10,278 nucleotides of DNA from Candidatus Acetothermia bacterium JdFR-50 (GCA_002010365.1 MTNL01000174.1:1-10278), one strand, 5' to 3'; positions 1 to 6,428 are shown, counted from the first letter of the stretch. Made by a program: numbers and translations. The notes: generated by a model from the letters alone, not told the origin.

Positions 1-339
1 CCTTGAGCAACGTGAACCCGCCGGGCTGGTCCCGGATGAGGCCGCCGGTCGCGAGATCCAGGCGGTAGGTCTCGTAATCCCGGAGGACCCGAGCCGCCTC
101 CTCCCGGGAGAGGCCCCGCAGGACTCGATCGAAGCCCGGGGCGGCGGGGTGCGGTGGGCGGATGTGGTAACTCACGGTCATCCCCGATTCCCTCAGCCGC
201 TCGATCACCTCGGGCCGATGCTCGAGATACGCCCACACCTGGGGCCCGGTAAGATAGAAATCGCCCCGCACGCCATACTGCTCGAAGAGCTCGATCAAGC
301 GAAGGACGGTGTCAGCGCTTTCGTCCACGTTCACGAATC
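1..339 (-). pseudogene. C-terminal NodB-like domain of the two-domain deacetylase, out of frame and cut by the window edge
   Basis: On the minus strand a reading frame without stops runs from about 339 to the window edge. It starts with FVNVDESADTVLRLIE and continues through GVRGDFYLTGP, SGMTVSYHIRPPHP and LRDYETYRLD. It directly continues the motif GYITFAVNVHD that ends the neighbouring upstream frame (331-1392), but is shifted by one base. Adding one T to GATTC (336-337 on the plus strand) would join the two as NVHDFVNVDES. I recognise this pattern as a polysaccharide-deacetylase-like (NodB-fold) domain in which NVHD starts the first metal-binding strand. That match is from memory of the family, not a search. 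No start codon with a ribosome binding site lies at the junction, so independent translation is unlikely. The fragment continues beyond the left edge. Either this is a true frameshift or a consensus error. Confidence 0.7.
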
Positions 340-1392
340 GTGGACGTTGACGGCGAAGGTGATGTAGCCTCGGCACCCTTCCCGAGTGAGGGTGGCGCCC
401 CCCTCGGAGGTAATCGCAGCTCTGGGGTCGACACCGGGGTGCTCCCGCTCCCACGCCGCGAAGGCCTCGGCCATTTCGGAGAAGGTGGCCCAGCGGACCC
501 TCCCCGCGGCAGTCAGCGGGTCCACGGTTTCGGTCAGGAACCGGTCGATGGACTCCAAGGGAAACTCGCCCGGGTGCACCGTGATGTGGAAGACGTTCAC
601 CCGGTCCGGCCGTGCCGCCGCCAGGGATTCCCGCAGGTACCCCGCCAGGGCCTCGAACCACGCCCACACCCCTTTCTCCCGGATGAGGCGCCGCTTTTCG
701 CGAAAGGCCTTTGGATCGATCATCCCGTCGGGGAGGTAGATCACGGGGCCGTCGGGGTCGTGGGTGGCGAAGCGGGACATATCCGCGGGATCCGGCCCTC
801 CGGCGGGCCGCCAAGGATTAACTCCGATCACCTCCGCGGCGGCGGCCTGGACCCGGGGGTCCTTCCAATCGCCGTAGACCTCGAGGCTGGCACAGCGCGC
901 CGCTTCCAGGATCCCGGAGTAGAGGTTCCCCCCGCTCCAATACCGGATGGGACCTTCAACCCCTGCAGCGTGGATCAGGGAGATCTCCTCGCGCATGGCC
1001 CGGCACCACTCTTCGGGGGGCAACCGCTCGGGCTCGAGGCCGAGGTGGGCGTTCTCGTGAAAGTGGAGGCCGATCTCGTGTCCCCGAGTCTCAAGGTCCG
1101 CGAGGATCGTGTTCCCGGCCTCAGCGACCACCTGGGTGAAGGGCGACTGCACCTGAACCACCAGCACCCCGCCGTGGCGCTCTACCACCTCCGCGAGGTC
1201 GTAGAGGTACCGCACATGGCGCTCGAATAGGGCCGGATCCCAGTAATCGCTCCGGCCGCCCCGGTACCCCTGGGCCGTGATGCCCAGGGGCTCTACGTGC
1301 GCACCGATGGCGAGGAGCAAAACCGCCTGCCCTCCGAACGCTGCACTACCTATAATTGCCGAGATCACGAGGACGAAGAAAAACCTCCACAT
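331..1392 (-). CDS. Exported polysaccharide-deacetylase-like protein, N-terminal NodB-like domain (frameshifted at its end)
   Basis: As read, this frame encodes 353 residues. The ATG at 1392 is preferred over the upstream ATG at 1434 because it has a GGGAGG ribosome binding site about 7 bases upstream and starts directly with a signal peptide (MWRFFFVLVISAIIGSAAFG, residues 1-20, no lipobox Cys). The mature part has NodB-type features: an AHVEP motif (31-35), HEIGLHFHE (105-113), which resembles the His-rich metal-binding motif of carbohydrate esterase family 4, and a late FHITVHPGEF (268-277). These suggest a metal-dependent deacetylase or a fold relative acting on a cell-surface glycan; substrate and activity cannot be read from sequence. 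At residues 343-352 a second domain begins (YITFAVNVHD), but a stop follows one codon later because of a one-base deletion. The rest of that domain lies in another frame at 1-339. The gene follows pfkA on the same strand after a 31-90 base gap, depending on the start chosen. Confidence 0.75.
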   Translation of the reverse strand: MWRFFFVLVISAIIGSAAFGGQAVLLLAIGAHVEPLGITAQGYRGGRSDYWDPALFERHVRYLYDLAEVVERHGGVLVVQVQSPFTQVVAEAGNTILADLETRGHEIGLHFHENAHLGLEPERLPPEEWCRAMREEISLIHAAGVEGPIRYWSGGNLYSGILEAARCASLEVYGDWKDPRVQAAAAEVIGVNPWRPAGGPDPADMSRFATHDPDGPVIYLPDGMIDPKAFREKRRLIREKGVWAWFEALAGYLRESLAAARPDRVNVFHITVHPGEFPLESIDRFLTETVDPLTAAGRVRWATFSEMAEAFAAWEREHPGVDPRAAITSEGGATLTREGCRGYITFAVNVHDS

Positions 1393-1459
1393 AAGCGCTC
1401 CCTCCCGCCAGCAGCTTGGCAAATGAACGGACAAATATGAACTTAAAAGGGCTCAAAAA

Positions 1460-1486
1460 GGTTTTAAAACCCATCTGATCTCAGAT
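1460..1486. repeat. Two adjacent small palindromes after pfkA
   Basis: GGTTTTAAAACC (1460-1471) is a perfect 12-base palindrome. Next to it ATCTGA-TC-TCAGAT (1473-1486) is a 6-base inverted repeat that overlaps the pfkA stop codon. Neither gives a convincing intrinsic terminator: the loops are too short, though the minus strand has TTTTTGAG after the first. They could form a binding site or a weak RNA end between pfkA and the deacetylase gene. The function is unknown. Confidence 0.3.
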
Positions 1487-2449
1487 CGCCAATTGGTGTA
1501 CAAGTTCGTATAGCCGGGGGTCAATAGCCTTCCGCTTGCGCCGTATTACTTCCAGGGGAACCCGCACGATCTCCCCCCGCTGCCACGCCACCATGTGGCC
1601 GAAGAGTCCCGCCTTGACATCCTCCACCGCCTGGGCACCGAACCGGGAGGCCAGGATCCTGTCCGTGGCCGTGGGGGAACCGCCGCGCTGGAGGTGTCCC
1701 AGCACCGTCACCCGGACTTCCAGGTTGGTCCGCTCACGGAGGAAGTTGGCAATCACCCCTACGGAGCCTATCTTCGCGGTGACGCCCTCGGCCACTACCA
1801 CGATGGAGTGCCGTTTCCCCTTCCGGTAGAGGGCCGATACTCTCTGGGCCACCTCTTCCAAGGAGACCTCTACCTCAGGAACGAGCACCAGCTCCGCGCC
1901 GCCGGCGAGCCCGCCCATCAAGGCAATGTAGCCCGATTCCCGCCCCATGACCTCCACTAAAAAGACCCGCTCGTGGGCCAGCGCGGTATCGCGTATCCGG
2001 TTCAGGGCCCACACCACGGTGTTCACCGCGGTATCCACCCCGATGGCGGTATCGGTCCCCTCTATATCGTTATCGATGGAGGCGGGGATCCCCACCACGT
2101 TAACTCCCTGCTCGGAAAGCCACCGGGCCCCTTGGAGAGACCCTTCTCCTCCGACGACCACCAGGGCGTCAAACCGCTCTCGCTCGATGGTCTCCAAGGC
2201 CCTGCGGCGGCCTTCCTCGGTGAGGAAAGCGGGGCAGCGAGCGGTGTGGAGGAAGGTGCCTCCGAATTCTATGATCCCGCCCACGTCGCGGGGGGAAAGA
2301 GGGACTATCTCGCCCTCGATTAGGCCTGCGTAACCGCGGCGGATGCCCAGGGTTTCGAGGCCCAGTTCCCATCCCCGGCGCACCGCGGCCCGCACTGCGG
2401 CGTTCATCCCAGGAGCATCGCCACCAGAGGTCAATATTCCCACACGCAT
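1481..2449 (-). CDS. pfkA: 6-phosphofructokinase (ATP type predicted)
   Basis: Phosphorylates fructose 6-phosphate to fructose 1,6-bisphosphate, the committed step of glycolysis, in the cytoplasm. The 322 residues are close to the 320 of E. coli PfkA and align along the whole length. TSGGDAPGMNAA (7-18) is the nucleotide phosphate loop, GGEGS (100-104) the Mg/nucleotide site, and PASIDND (122-128) carries the catalytic base Asp126. MGRESGY (168-174), AEG (220-222) and VLGHLQRGGSP (249-259) hold fructose 6-phosphate ligands. Arg71 and Arg20/24 match the E. coli effector-site arginines in position. Gly103 (E. coli Gly104) and Ala123 (E. coli Gly124) argue for ATP, because PPi enzymes have Asp and Lys there. 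Glu102 replaces the Asp103 of E. coli, as I recall for some actinobacterial PFKs, and Ser124 replaces Thr125. The ATG at 2449 has only a G-rich weak ribosome binding site, and an in-frame TAG lies 15 bases upstream. It follows the protease gene after 143 bases in which I see no clear promoter or terminator. Confidence 0.95.
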   Translation of the reverse strand: MRVGILTSGGDAPGMNAAVRAAVRRGWELGLETLGIRRGYAGLIEGEIVPLSPRDVGGIIEFGGTFLHTARCPAFLTEEGRRRALETIERERFDALVVVGGEGSLQGARWLSEQGVNVVGIPASIDNDIEGTDTAIGVDTAVNTVVWALNRIRDTALAHERVFLVEVMGRESGYIALMGGLAGGAELVLVPEVEVSLEEVAQRVSALYRKGKRHSIVVVAEGVTAKIGSVGVIANFLRERTNLEVRVTVLGHLQRGGSPTATDRILASRFGAQAVEDVKAGLFGHMVAWQRGEIVRVPLEVIRRKRKAIDPRLYELVHQLAI

Positions 2450-2592
2450 GACGCCCCCACTCTACCCCGTTGCCCGCTTTGTGGCCAGGGGCATCTGCAA
2501 GGCAGGAAAATCAAGCGGAAAAAGCGATCGCTGTGCGAACAGTCTTCTTCGTTTCAGCACGGAGCCAGGCCACACTCAAGACCCAGCCCCAT

Positions 2593-3684
2593 TCACTCGC
2601 TTCCCACCAGGAACCCCACCGCCGATGCCGCGTTCACCAACCCGAAACCCGTGCTTTCGTCCACGCCGGGAGTTCCCACATCGTCGGCGGTCAACCGGAG
2701 TATCTCCGCTACTCCTTCGGGGGAGAGGTCCTTGTCCAATGCCCACAGAAGGGCAGCAGTGCCAGCGACGTGGGGCGCGGCGAAGGAGGTGCCAGAGGAA
2801 CGTACCGGCACCCCGCCAGGCACCACGGAAACTACGTCCACCCCTGGAGCCGCGAGGTCCACCTGGGGCCCCCTATTTGTGAAAGGTGCCGGAGCCTTGG
2901 TTCTATCCACGGCCCCCACGGTAATCACGTCTGGGAGGCACCCAAGCGATCTGACCCGGGATCCGCCGTTACCGGCAATGGTTATGAGTAGGACACCCTG
3001 CCGCACGGCATCTTGAATCGCGCGGCACACGAAACCGGGAGGATCGACCTTTGCATAGATGGAAAGGTTTATGATCCTCGCTCCGTTCCGAACGGCGTAC
3101 TCGATCGCCTTCACCAGCTTGTCCCAATCGTTGCGGTAAAAGAACCCTCGGGAGTCGAGGAAACGCAGATCCATTATGCGAACCTTAGGAGCAACCCCAC
3201 CGACCCCGGTGGCCATGTCCACACTGGCGGCGACCAGCCCCGCCACGAAGGTCCCGTGGTAATTCAGCGGGGTCCCGCAGAGGGGGTCCGGGTCATCATC
3301 CCGGAAATCCCAGCCGTGGACGTCGTCGACATAGCCATTTCCGTCGTCATCGATTCCGTTCCCGGGGATCTCCCCGGGGTTCTGCCACATACGGCCACGC
3401 AGAAGCGGCACCGTATAATCGATGCCGCTGTCGATTATGGCTACCACCACTTCCTCGGATCCCTGGGTTATCTCCCAAGCTTGGGGTGCCCGAATCGCTT
3501 TTAAGCCCCAGCGCAAGCGGGAAGCTGCCTCTGTAATAGCGCTGGGGGGAGTGAAAGCACCGACGCCGCCTACTGGTTCGGGCCTCGGCAGCCAGAGGCG
3601 GTGAGGAGTGAGAACCAAACCAACGACTATGAACCCGACCGAAATCCCTATAGCAAAAAATGCCCACCAGTATCGTTTCAGCAT
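2593..3684 (-). CDS. Membrane-anchored subtilisin-like serine protease (S8 family), riboswitch-controlled
   Basis: The 363 residues form a subtilase with the full catalytic set: Asp85 in AIIDSGID, His143 in NYHGTFVAG, the oxyanion Asn239 in IAGNGG, and Ser300 in SSGTSFAAPHVAG. Residues 1-27 (MLKRYWWAFFAIGISVGFIV and on) are a basic start followed by one hydrophobic stretch with no clear cleavage site or Cys, so a signal anchor leaving the protease outside the membrane is likely. An Asp/Asn/Gly-rich insert (NPGEIPGNGIDDDGNGYVDD, 102-121) is typical of calcium-binding insertions between the Asp and His blocks of many extracellular subtilases. There is no obvious long inhibitory propeptide; only about 45 residues separate the membrane segment from the catalytic domain. 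The start codon lies inside the P1 helix of a c-di-GMP-I riboswitch and the only ribosome-binding-like bases (GAAGG) abut the ATG. The substrate is unknown; a surface or adhesin protein is an inference from the control element. Confidence 0.93.
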   Translation of the reverse strand: MLKRYWWAFFAIGISVGFIVVGLVLTPHRLWLPRPEPVGGVGAFTPPSAITEAASRLRWGLKAIRAPQAWEITQGSEEVVVAIIDSGIDYTVPLLRGRMWQNPGEIPGNGIDDDGNGYVDDVHGWDFRDDDPDPLCGTPLNYHGTFVAGLVAASVDMATGVGGVAPKVRIMDLRFLDSRGFFYRNDWDKLVKAIEYAVRNGARIINLSIYAKVDPPGFVCRAIQDAVRQGVLLITIAGNGGSRVRSLGCLPDVITVGAVDRTKAPAPFTNRGPQVDLAAPGVDVVSVVPGGVPVRSSGTSFAAPHVAGTAALLWALDKDLSPEGVAEILRLTADDVGTPGVDESTGFGLVNAASAVGFLVGSE

Positions 3685-3781
3685 CCTTCGGCAGCCCGGC
3701 CACCCTTCGACCTATGCGGTCGGGAGGGTCCGTCGGCTTTGCGCCCCCGGGTTTCCCCGGGTTTGCCTTTATCGGGATGCT
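3680..3781 (-). ncRNA. c-di-GMP-I (GEMM-I) riboswitch, P1 helix covers the protease start codon
   Basis: Read on the minus strand, the leader has the class I cyclic-di-GMP aptamer core in order. GGCAAACC is at 3767-3760. A 6-bp P2 stem CCCGGG/CCCGGG is closed by a GAAA tetraloop (3761-3746). GCAAAGCC is at 3742-3735. P3 (about 3732-3697) has a CGACC/GGTCG apical stem, and the 3' part GGCCGGGCTGCCGAAGG is at 3701-3685, very like GGUAGCGGGGUUACCGAUGG of Vibrio cholerae Vc2. P1 is a perfect 7-bp pairing, AGCATCC (3781-3775) with GGATGCT (3686-3680), and a 7-base linker leads to GGCAAACC as in Vc2. The first G of GGCAAACC matches Vc2 G20, which favours c-di-GMP over 3',3'-cGAMP. GGATGCT contains the ATG of the subtilase, so ligand-stabilised P1 should block translation (an OFF switch, inferred). 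Confidence 0.92.
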
Positions 3782-3885
3782 TTAGTGTTCAGAACCATGG
3801 GTCGTTTTCGGTGGCCTGGCTATGCCTCACCTCCTTCCCGAAGAAGATTAAAAACCCTGCTTGCTAGTTGTAACTACCACATGCA

Positions 3886-3914
3886 ATTATATTGAAAGGT
3901 CGCAGTTGAGGCAA
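3886..3914 (-). promoter_or_regulatory. Sigma70-type promoter for the riboswitch-protease transcript
   Basis: On the minus strand TTGCCT (3914-3909; 4 of 6 to TTGACA) and a perfect TATAAT (3891-3886) are separated by 17 bases. Transcription would start near 3879, about 100 bases before the riboswitch P1. It lies in the gap after the yjbQ stop codon, so the protease has its own promoter. Confidence 0.6.
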
Positions 3915-3946
3915 GTTTTTCAGATAAGCAAAATATCCGCGTGGGG

Positions 3947-4372
3947 TTAGTGGGGTTGCTCGCCGATGATCTTTATCAACACCCGCTTGGGCCGCTGCCC
4001 GTCGAACTCACCATAGAAAATCTGTTCCCACGGACCGAGATCTAATTTGCCCTCGGTAATCGCTACCACCGCCTCTCGCCCCATGAGCTGGCGCTTAAGA
4101 TGGGCATCGGCGTTGTCTTCCCCGGTGAGGTTGTGTTTGTAATGCCCCCGGATCGTGGGGAGCAAGACCCTCAAGCCATCTAAGGAAATCCTCATGGAGG
4201 CCCTCCTCATCATCGTTTATGAACACGGAGGCCGTGATGTGCATGGCGTTCACCAAACATAGTCCTTCCTTCACCCCGCTTTCCCTCACTGCCTCTTCCA
4301 CTTGGGGGTGATGTTTATAAGCTCTACACGGTTTTCGGTATTGAACCAAAGCTCCTTCCGATAGCCTTTCAT
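3947..4372 (-). pseudogene. yjbQ: YjbQ/UPF0047-family thiamine-phosphate synthase-like gene, two compensating frameshifts
   Basis: YjbQ proteins (UPF0047) are small trimeric enzymes annotated as secondary thiamine-phosphate synthases, usually about 138-140 residues. Here the family sequence is complete but spread over two frames. It starts at ATG 4372 (GGAG ribosome binding site) with [20 protein letters not shown], moves to another frame for [26 protein letters not shown] and [11 protein letters not shown], then returns to the first frame for [31 protein letters not shown] and [10 protein letters not shown]. Two indels explain this: one base missing in the G5 run at 4304-4308 (plus strand) and one extra base in the C5 run at 4145-4149. 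Corrected, the product is 141 residues, a normal length. As written, translation from 4372 stops after about 28 residues. All conserved residues survive, so errors in the consensus sequence are at least as likely as a dead gene. It diverges from ispG. Confidence 0.85.
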
Positions 4373-4405
4373 CCGGTCTCCTTTTCCATAACAAAAAATT
4401 TCTGC

Positions 4406-4433
4406 TTGCAAAGGATCACGTACCACTTAGGAT
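4406..4433 (+). promoter_or_regulatory. Possible ispG promoter, would give a near-leaderless mRNA
   Basis: TTGCAA (4406-4411) and TAGGAT (4428-4433), each 4 of 6 to the sigma70 consensus, are spaced 16 bases apart. A start 7 bases after TAGGAT would fall on or next to the GTG at 4441. The same AGGA could instead be the ribosome binding site, 8 bases from the GTG, so this call is weak. Confidence 0.25.
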
Positions 4434-4440
4434 AACCGTC

Positions 4441-5493
4441 GTGGGGCGTCGTATCAGTCGTGTGGTCTGGGTGGACTCCCTCCCGTTGGGAGGAGGATAT
4501 CCTGTGGTAGTCCAATCCATGACCAACACTCCTACGGCTGACATTCCCGCCACCGTGGCCCAGATCCGGACCTTGCAGGCCGTGGGCTGTGAGCTGGTCC
4601 GGGTAACGGTCCCAGACATGGATTCCGCCCGCGCCATCGCCGCCATAAAGGGTGAGGTCACCGTCCCCATCGTCGCGGACATCCACTATGATCCCAAGCT
4701 GGCCCTGGAAGCCCTGGAGGCCGGTGCTGACAAGCTCCGGCTCAACCCCGGCAACATGCGCGATCCCAAAGCCATCGAGGAGATCGCCCGCAGGGCCGCC
4801 GACCGGGGGGTCCCCATACGGGTGGGCGTCAACGCCGGCTCCCTGGACGAGAGATTCCTCCGAAAGGGCGAGGTAACCCCTGAGAGCATGGTAGAGGCTG
4901 CCTTGTGGGAAGTATCCCTTCTCGAGAAGGCAGGGTTCCGGGATGTGGTCATTTCCCTCAAGGCGGCGGACGTAGATCTCACCGTGGAGGCGAACCGCCT
5001 GCTCGTCCGGGAAGGGGACTGGCCCTTGCACCTGGGAATAACCGAGCCGGGGCCTGACCTGGAGGGAATCGTAAAGTCGGCGGTGGGGATCGGAATACTG
5101 GCGCACGAGGGGATCGGGGACACTATCCGGGTATCCCTTCCCGGAGAACCGGTACGCGAAGTGGAGGTGGCGTGGGAGATCCTCAAGTCCCTGGGGATCC
5201 GGAAACGGGGCCCAAGCTTCGTGGTCTGCCCCACTTGTGGACGAACGGGCGTGGATATCCCCGGCATAGCCGCCGAGGTCCGCCGACGCCTGTCCCACCT
5301 GACGGTCCCTCTCAAGATAGCTATCATGGGTTGTCCCGTGAATGGTCTCAAGGAGGTGAAACGGGCGGACTACGGCATTCTGGGGGGAAAAGGGTTTGGA
5401 ACGATCTACGCCCATGGCGAGGTTAAGAAACCCAAGGTTCCGGAGGATAGGCTGGTCGAAGAGCTCATAGCTCTCATTTCGATCCAATCCTAG
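4441..5493 (+). CDS. ispG: 4-hydroxy-3-methylbut-2-en-1-yl diphosphate synthase (IspG/GcpE)
   Basis: Converts 2-C-methyl-D-erythritol 2,4-cyclodiphosphate to HMBPP, the second-last step of the MEP isoprenoid pathway, using a 4Fe-4S cluster. The 350 residues are the short bacterial form without the plant insert. The N-terminal TIM-barrel part shows VVVQSMTNTPTAD (22-34), VRVTVPD (53-59), IVADIHYD (77-84), KLRLNPGN (98-105) and RVGVNAGSL (127-135). The C-terminal part carries the cluster ligands Cys263 and Cys266 (CPTC), Cys298 (MGCPVNG) and Glu305. Their spacing (3, 32, 7) is the same as E. coli Cys270, Cys273, Cys305 and Glu312. Start: GTG 4441, with MGRRISRVVWVDSLPLGGGY matching the usual IspG beginning; the ribosome binding site is weak (AGGA). 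It stands alone at the head of the plus-strand block and has its own gap before the regulator gene. Confidence 0.97.
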   Translation: MGRRISRVVWVDSLPLGGGYPVVVQSMTNTPTADIPATVAQIRTLQAVGCELVRVTVPDMDSARAIAAIKGEVTVPIVADIHYDPKLALEALEAGADKLRLNPGNMRDPKAIEEIARRAADRGVPIRVGVNAGSLDERFLRKGEVTPESMVEAALWEVSLLEKAGFRDVVISLKAADVDLTVEANRLLVREGDWPLHLGITEPGPDLEGIVKSAVGIGILAHEGIGDTIRVSLPGEPVREVEVAWEILKSLGIRKRGPSFVVCPTCGRTGVDIPGIAAEVRRRLSHLTVPLKIAIMGCPVNGLKEVKRADYGILGGKGFGTIYAHGEVKKPKVPEDRLVEELIALISIQS

Positions 5494-5537
5494 GAGCAAC
5501 CCCAAACCACGACACCCACCGCCCTGTAGATCTCTGC

Positions 5538-5565
5538 TTGACGTCTGCAAGTCGGGTTTTACAAT
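5538..5565 (+). promoter_or_regulatory. Sigma70-type promoter for the regulator-ugp operon
   Basis: TTGACG (5538-5543) and TACAAT (5560-5565), each 5 of 6 to consensus, have a 16-base spacer; the expected start is near 5572. The spacer and -35 contain CTTGACGTCTGCAAG, with CTTG/CAAG arms around GACGTC, which could be an operator for the DeoR-family protein encoded just downstream (inference only). Confidence 0.6.
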
Positions 5566-5596
5566 TTTATCGCAACAAAAGGAAACCAATCGAAAG

Positions 5597-6358
5597 ATGC
5601 TTACCGAGCAGAGGCGCCGGCTCATCCTCGAGGAGCTCCGCAAGAAAGGGGTCGTGAGGACCTCCGAGCTCTCCCAGCTTTTCTCCGTCTCGCAGATGAC
5701 CATACGTAACGATCTGAACGCCCTGGCCCGGGAAGGAAAGCTAGTGCGGATCCATGGCGGCGCCATGGTGAAGGAATGGGTGACCACTGAACCCTCATAC
5801 CAGGAAAAGGCGTCCCTCAATATCGAGGAAAAACGCCGCATCGCCGCGAAGGCTGCTGGGCTCATCGAACCGGGGATGGCCATTTTCATCGGCAACGGCT
5901 CTACCACCATGCAGCTTGTGAAGGCCCTACCCTCCAATCTGGGCATACGCGTCTTCACCAACGCCCTCAACCATGCCATGGAACTCACCCAAGTCCCGGG
6001 GGTCGATGTGTACGTTGTGGGAGGCTATCTGCGAGGAGTATCCTTCGCAATGGTGGGACGCCTAGCGAAGAAATCGCTGGAGGATGTTTACTTCGACCTC
6101 GCCTTCCTTGGGGCCAACGGGATCTCCTTGGAACACGGGGTGACGATCCCCTCATTGGAAGAGGCGGATACTGCCGCTGAGATCCTGAGGCATTCCCGCC
6201 GGCGGGTTATCCTGGCCGACCACACGAAGTTCGGGGTGGTGACCCACGGCAAGATCGTCGATCTTTCTGAAGTGGACGTCATCATCACCGATTCGTCTCT
6301 AGCCCCTGAACTCGTGGACGCCTTCTCCGAGCTCGATCTAGAACTTCACCTAGCGTGA
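5597..6358 (+). CDS. DeoR/GlpR-family transcriptional regulator
   Basis: The 253 residues have the standard DeoR-family plan. Residues 1-57 form a winged helix-turn-helix (QRRRLILEELRKKGVVRTSE, SVSQMTIRNDL at 30-40, then REGKLVRIHGGA at 45-56). Residues about 75-235 form the DeoRC sugar-phosphate sensor with IGNGSTT (98-104; family form D-x-GSTT), NALNHA (122-127), VGGYLR (141-146) and ADHTKFG (207-213). Members usually repress a neighbouring sugar or glycerol catabolic operon and let go when a phosphorylated sugar binds. Here it lies 70 bases upstream of a ugp-like transporter, so glycerol 3-phosphate or a related phosphate is a plausible effector. The ATG at 5597 is preceded by AAAGGA (5578-5583), a rather long 13-base spacing; no better start was seen. 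It probably represses its own promoter too. Confidence 0.93.
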   Translation: MLTEQRRRLILEELRKKGVVRTSELSQLFSVSQMTIRNDLNALAREGKLVRIHGGAMVKEWVTTEPSYQEKASLNIEEKRRIAAKAAGLIEPGMAIFIGNGSTTMQLVKALPSNLGIRVFTNALNHAMELTQVPGVDVYVVGGYLRGVSFAMVGRLAKKSLEDVYFDLAFLGANGISLEHGVTIPSLEEADTAAEILRHSRRRVILADHTKFGVVTHGKIVDLSEVDVIITDSSLAPELVDAFSELDLELHLA

Positions 6359-6404
6359 AAGAAGGGAGGTGAGAAAGAAGAAAAGAAGTTCCCACGAGAA
6401 ATTA

Positions 6405-6416
6405 TCCTTATAAGGA
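6405..6416 (+). promoter_or_regulatory. Palindrome overlapping the ugpB ribosome binding site
   Basis: TCCTTATAAGGA is a perfect 12-base palindrome, and its right half is the start of the strong AAGGAGGTG ribosome binding site of ugpB. It could fold as a 4-bp hairpin with a TATA loop or serve as an operator. Chance is also possible, because any TCCTT upstream of the site would give it. Confidence 0.3.
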
Positions 6417-6428
6417 GGTGTTTGACAA

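Noticed and set aside
340..1230. Long plus-strand open frame opposite the deacetylase gene
   Set aside because: Low-complexity Pro/Gly/Arg-rich translation typical of an antisense shadow in GC-rich DNA; the minus-strand protein has the family motifs.
2450..2592. Gap between the protease and pfkA searched for a promoter, terminator or RNA gene
   Set aside because: No hairpin with a U-tract, no good -35/-10 pair and no tRNA-like fold found by eye on the minus strand.
3825..3838. Plus-strand CTCACCTCCTTCCC resembles the 3' end of 16S rRNA
   Set aside because: Only the anti-Shine-Dalgarno core matches and no rRNA sequence surrounds it; it is simply the complement of a Shine-Dalgarno-like stretch.
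4369..5988. 539-residue minus-strand open frame across ispG and the regulator gene
   Set aside because: Antisense shadow: it spans two clearly coding plus-strand genes and the gap between them and has no recognisable domain.
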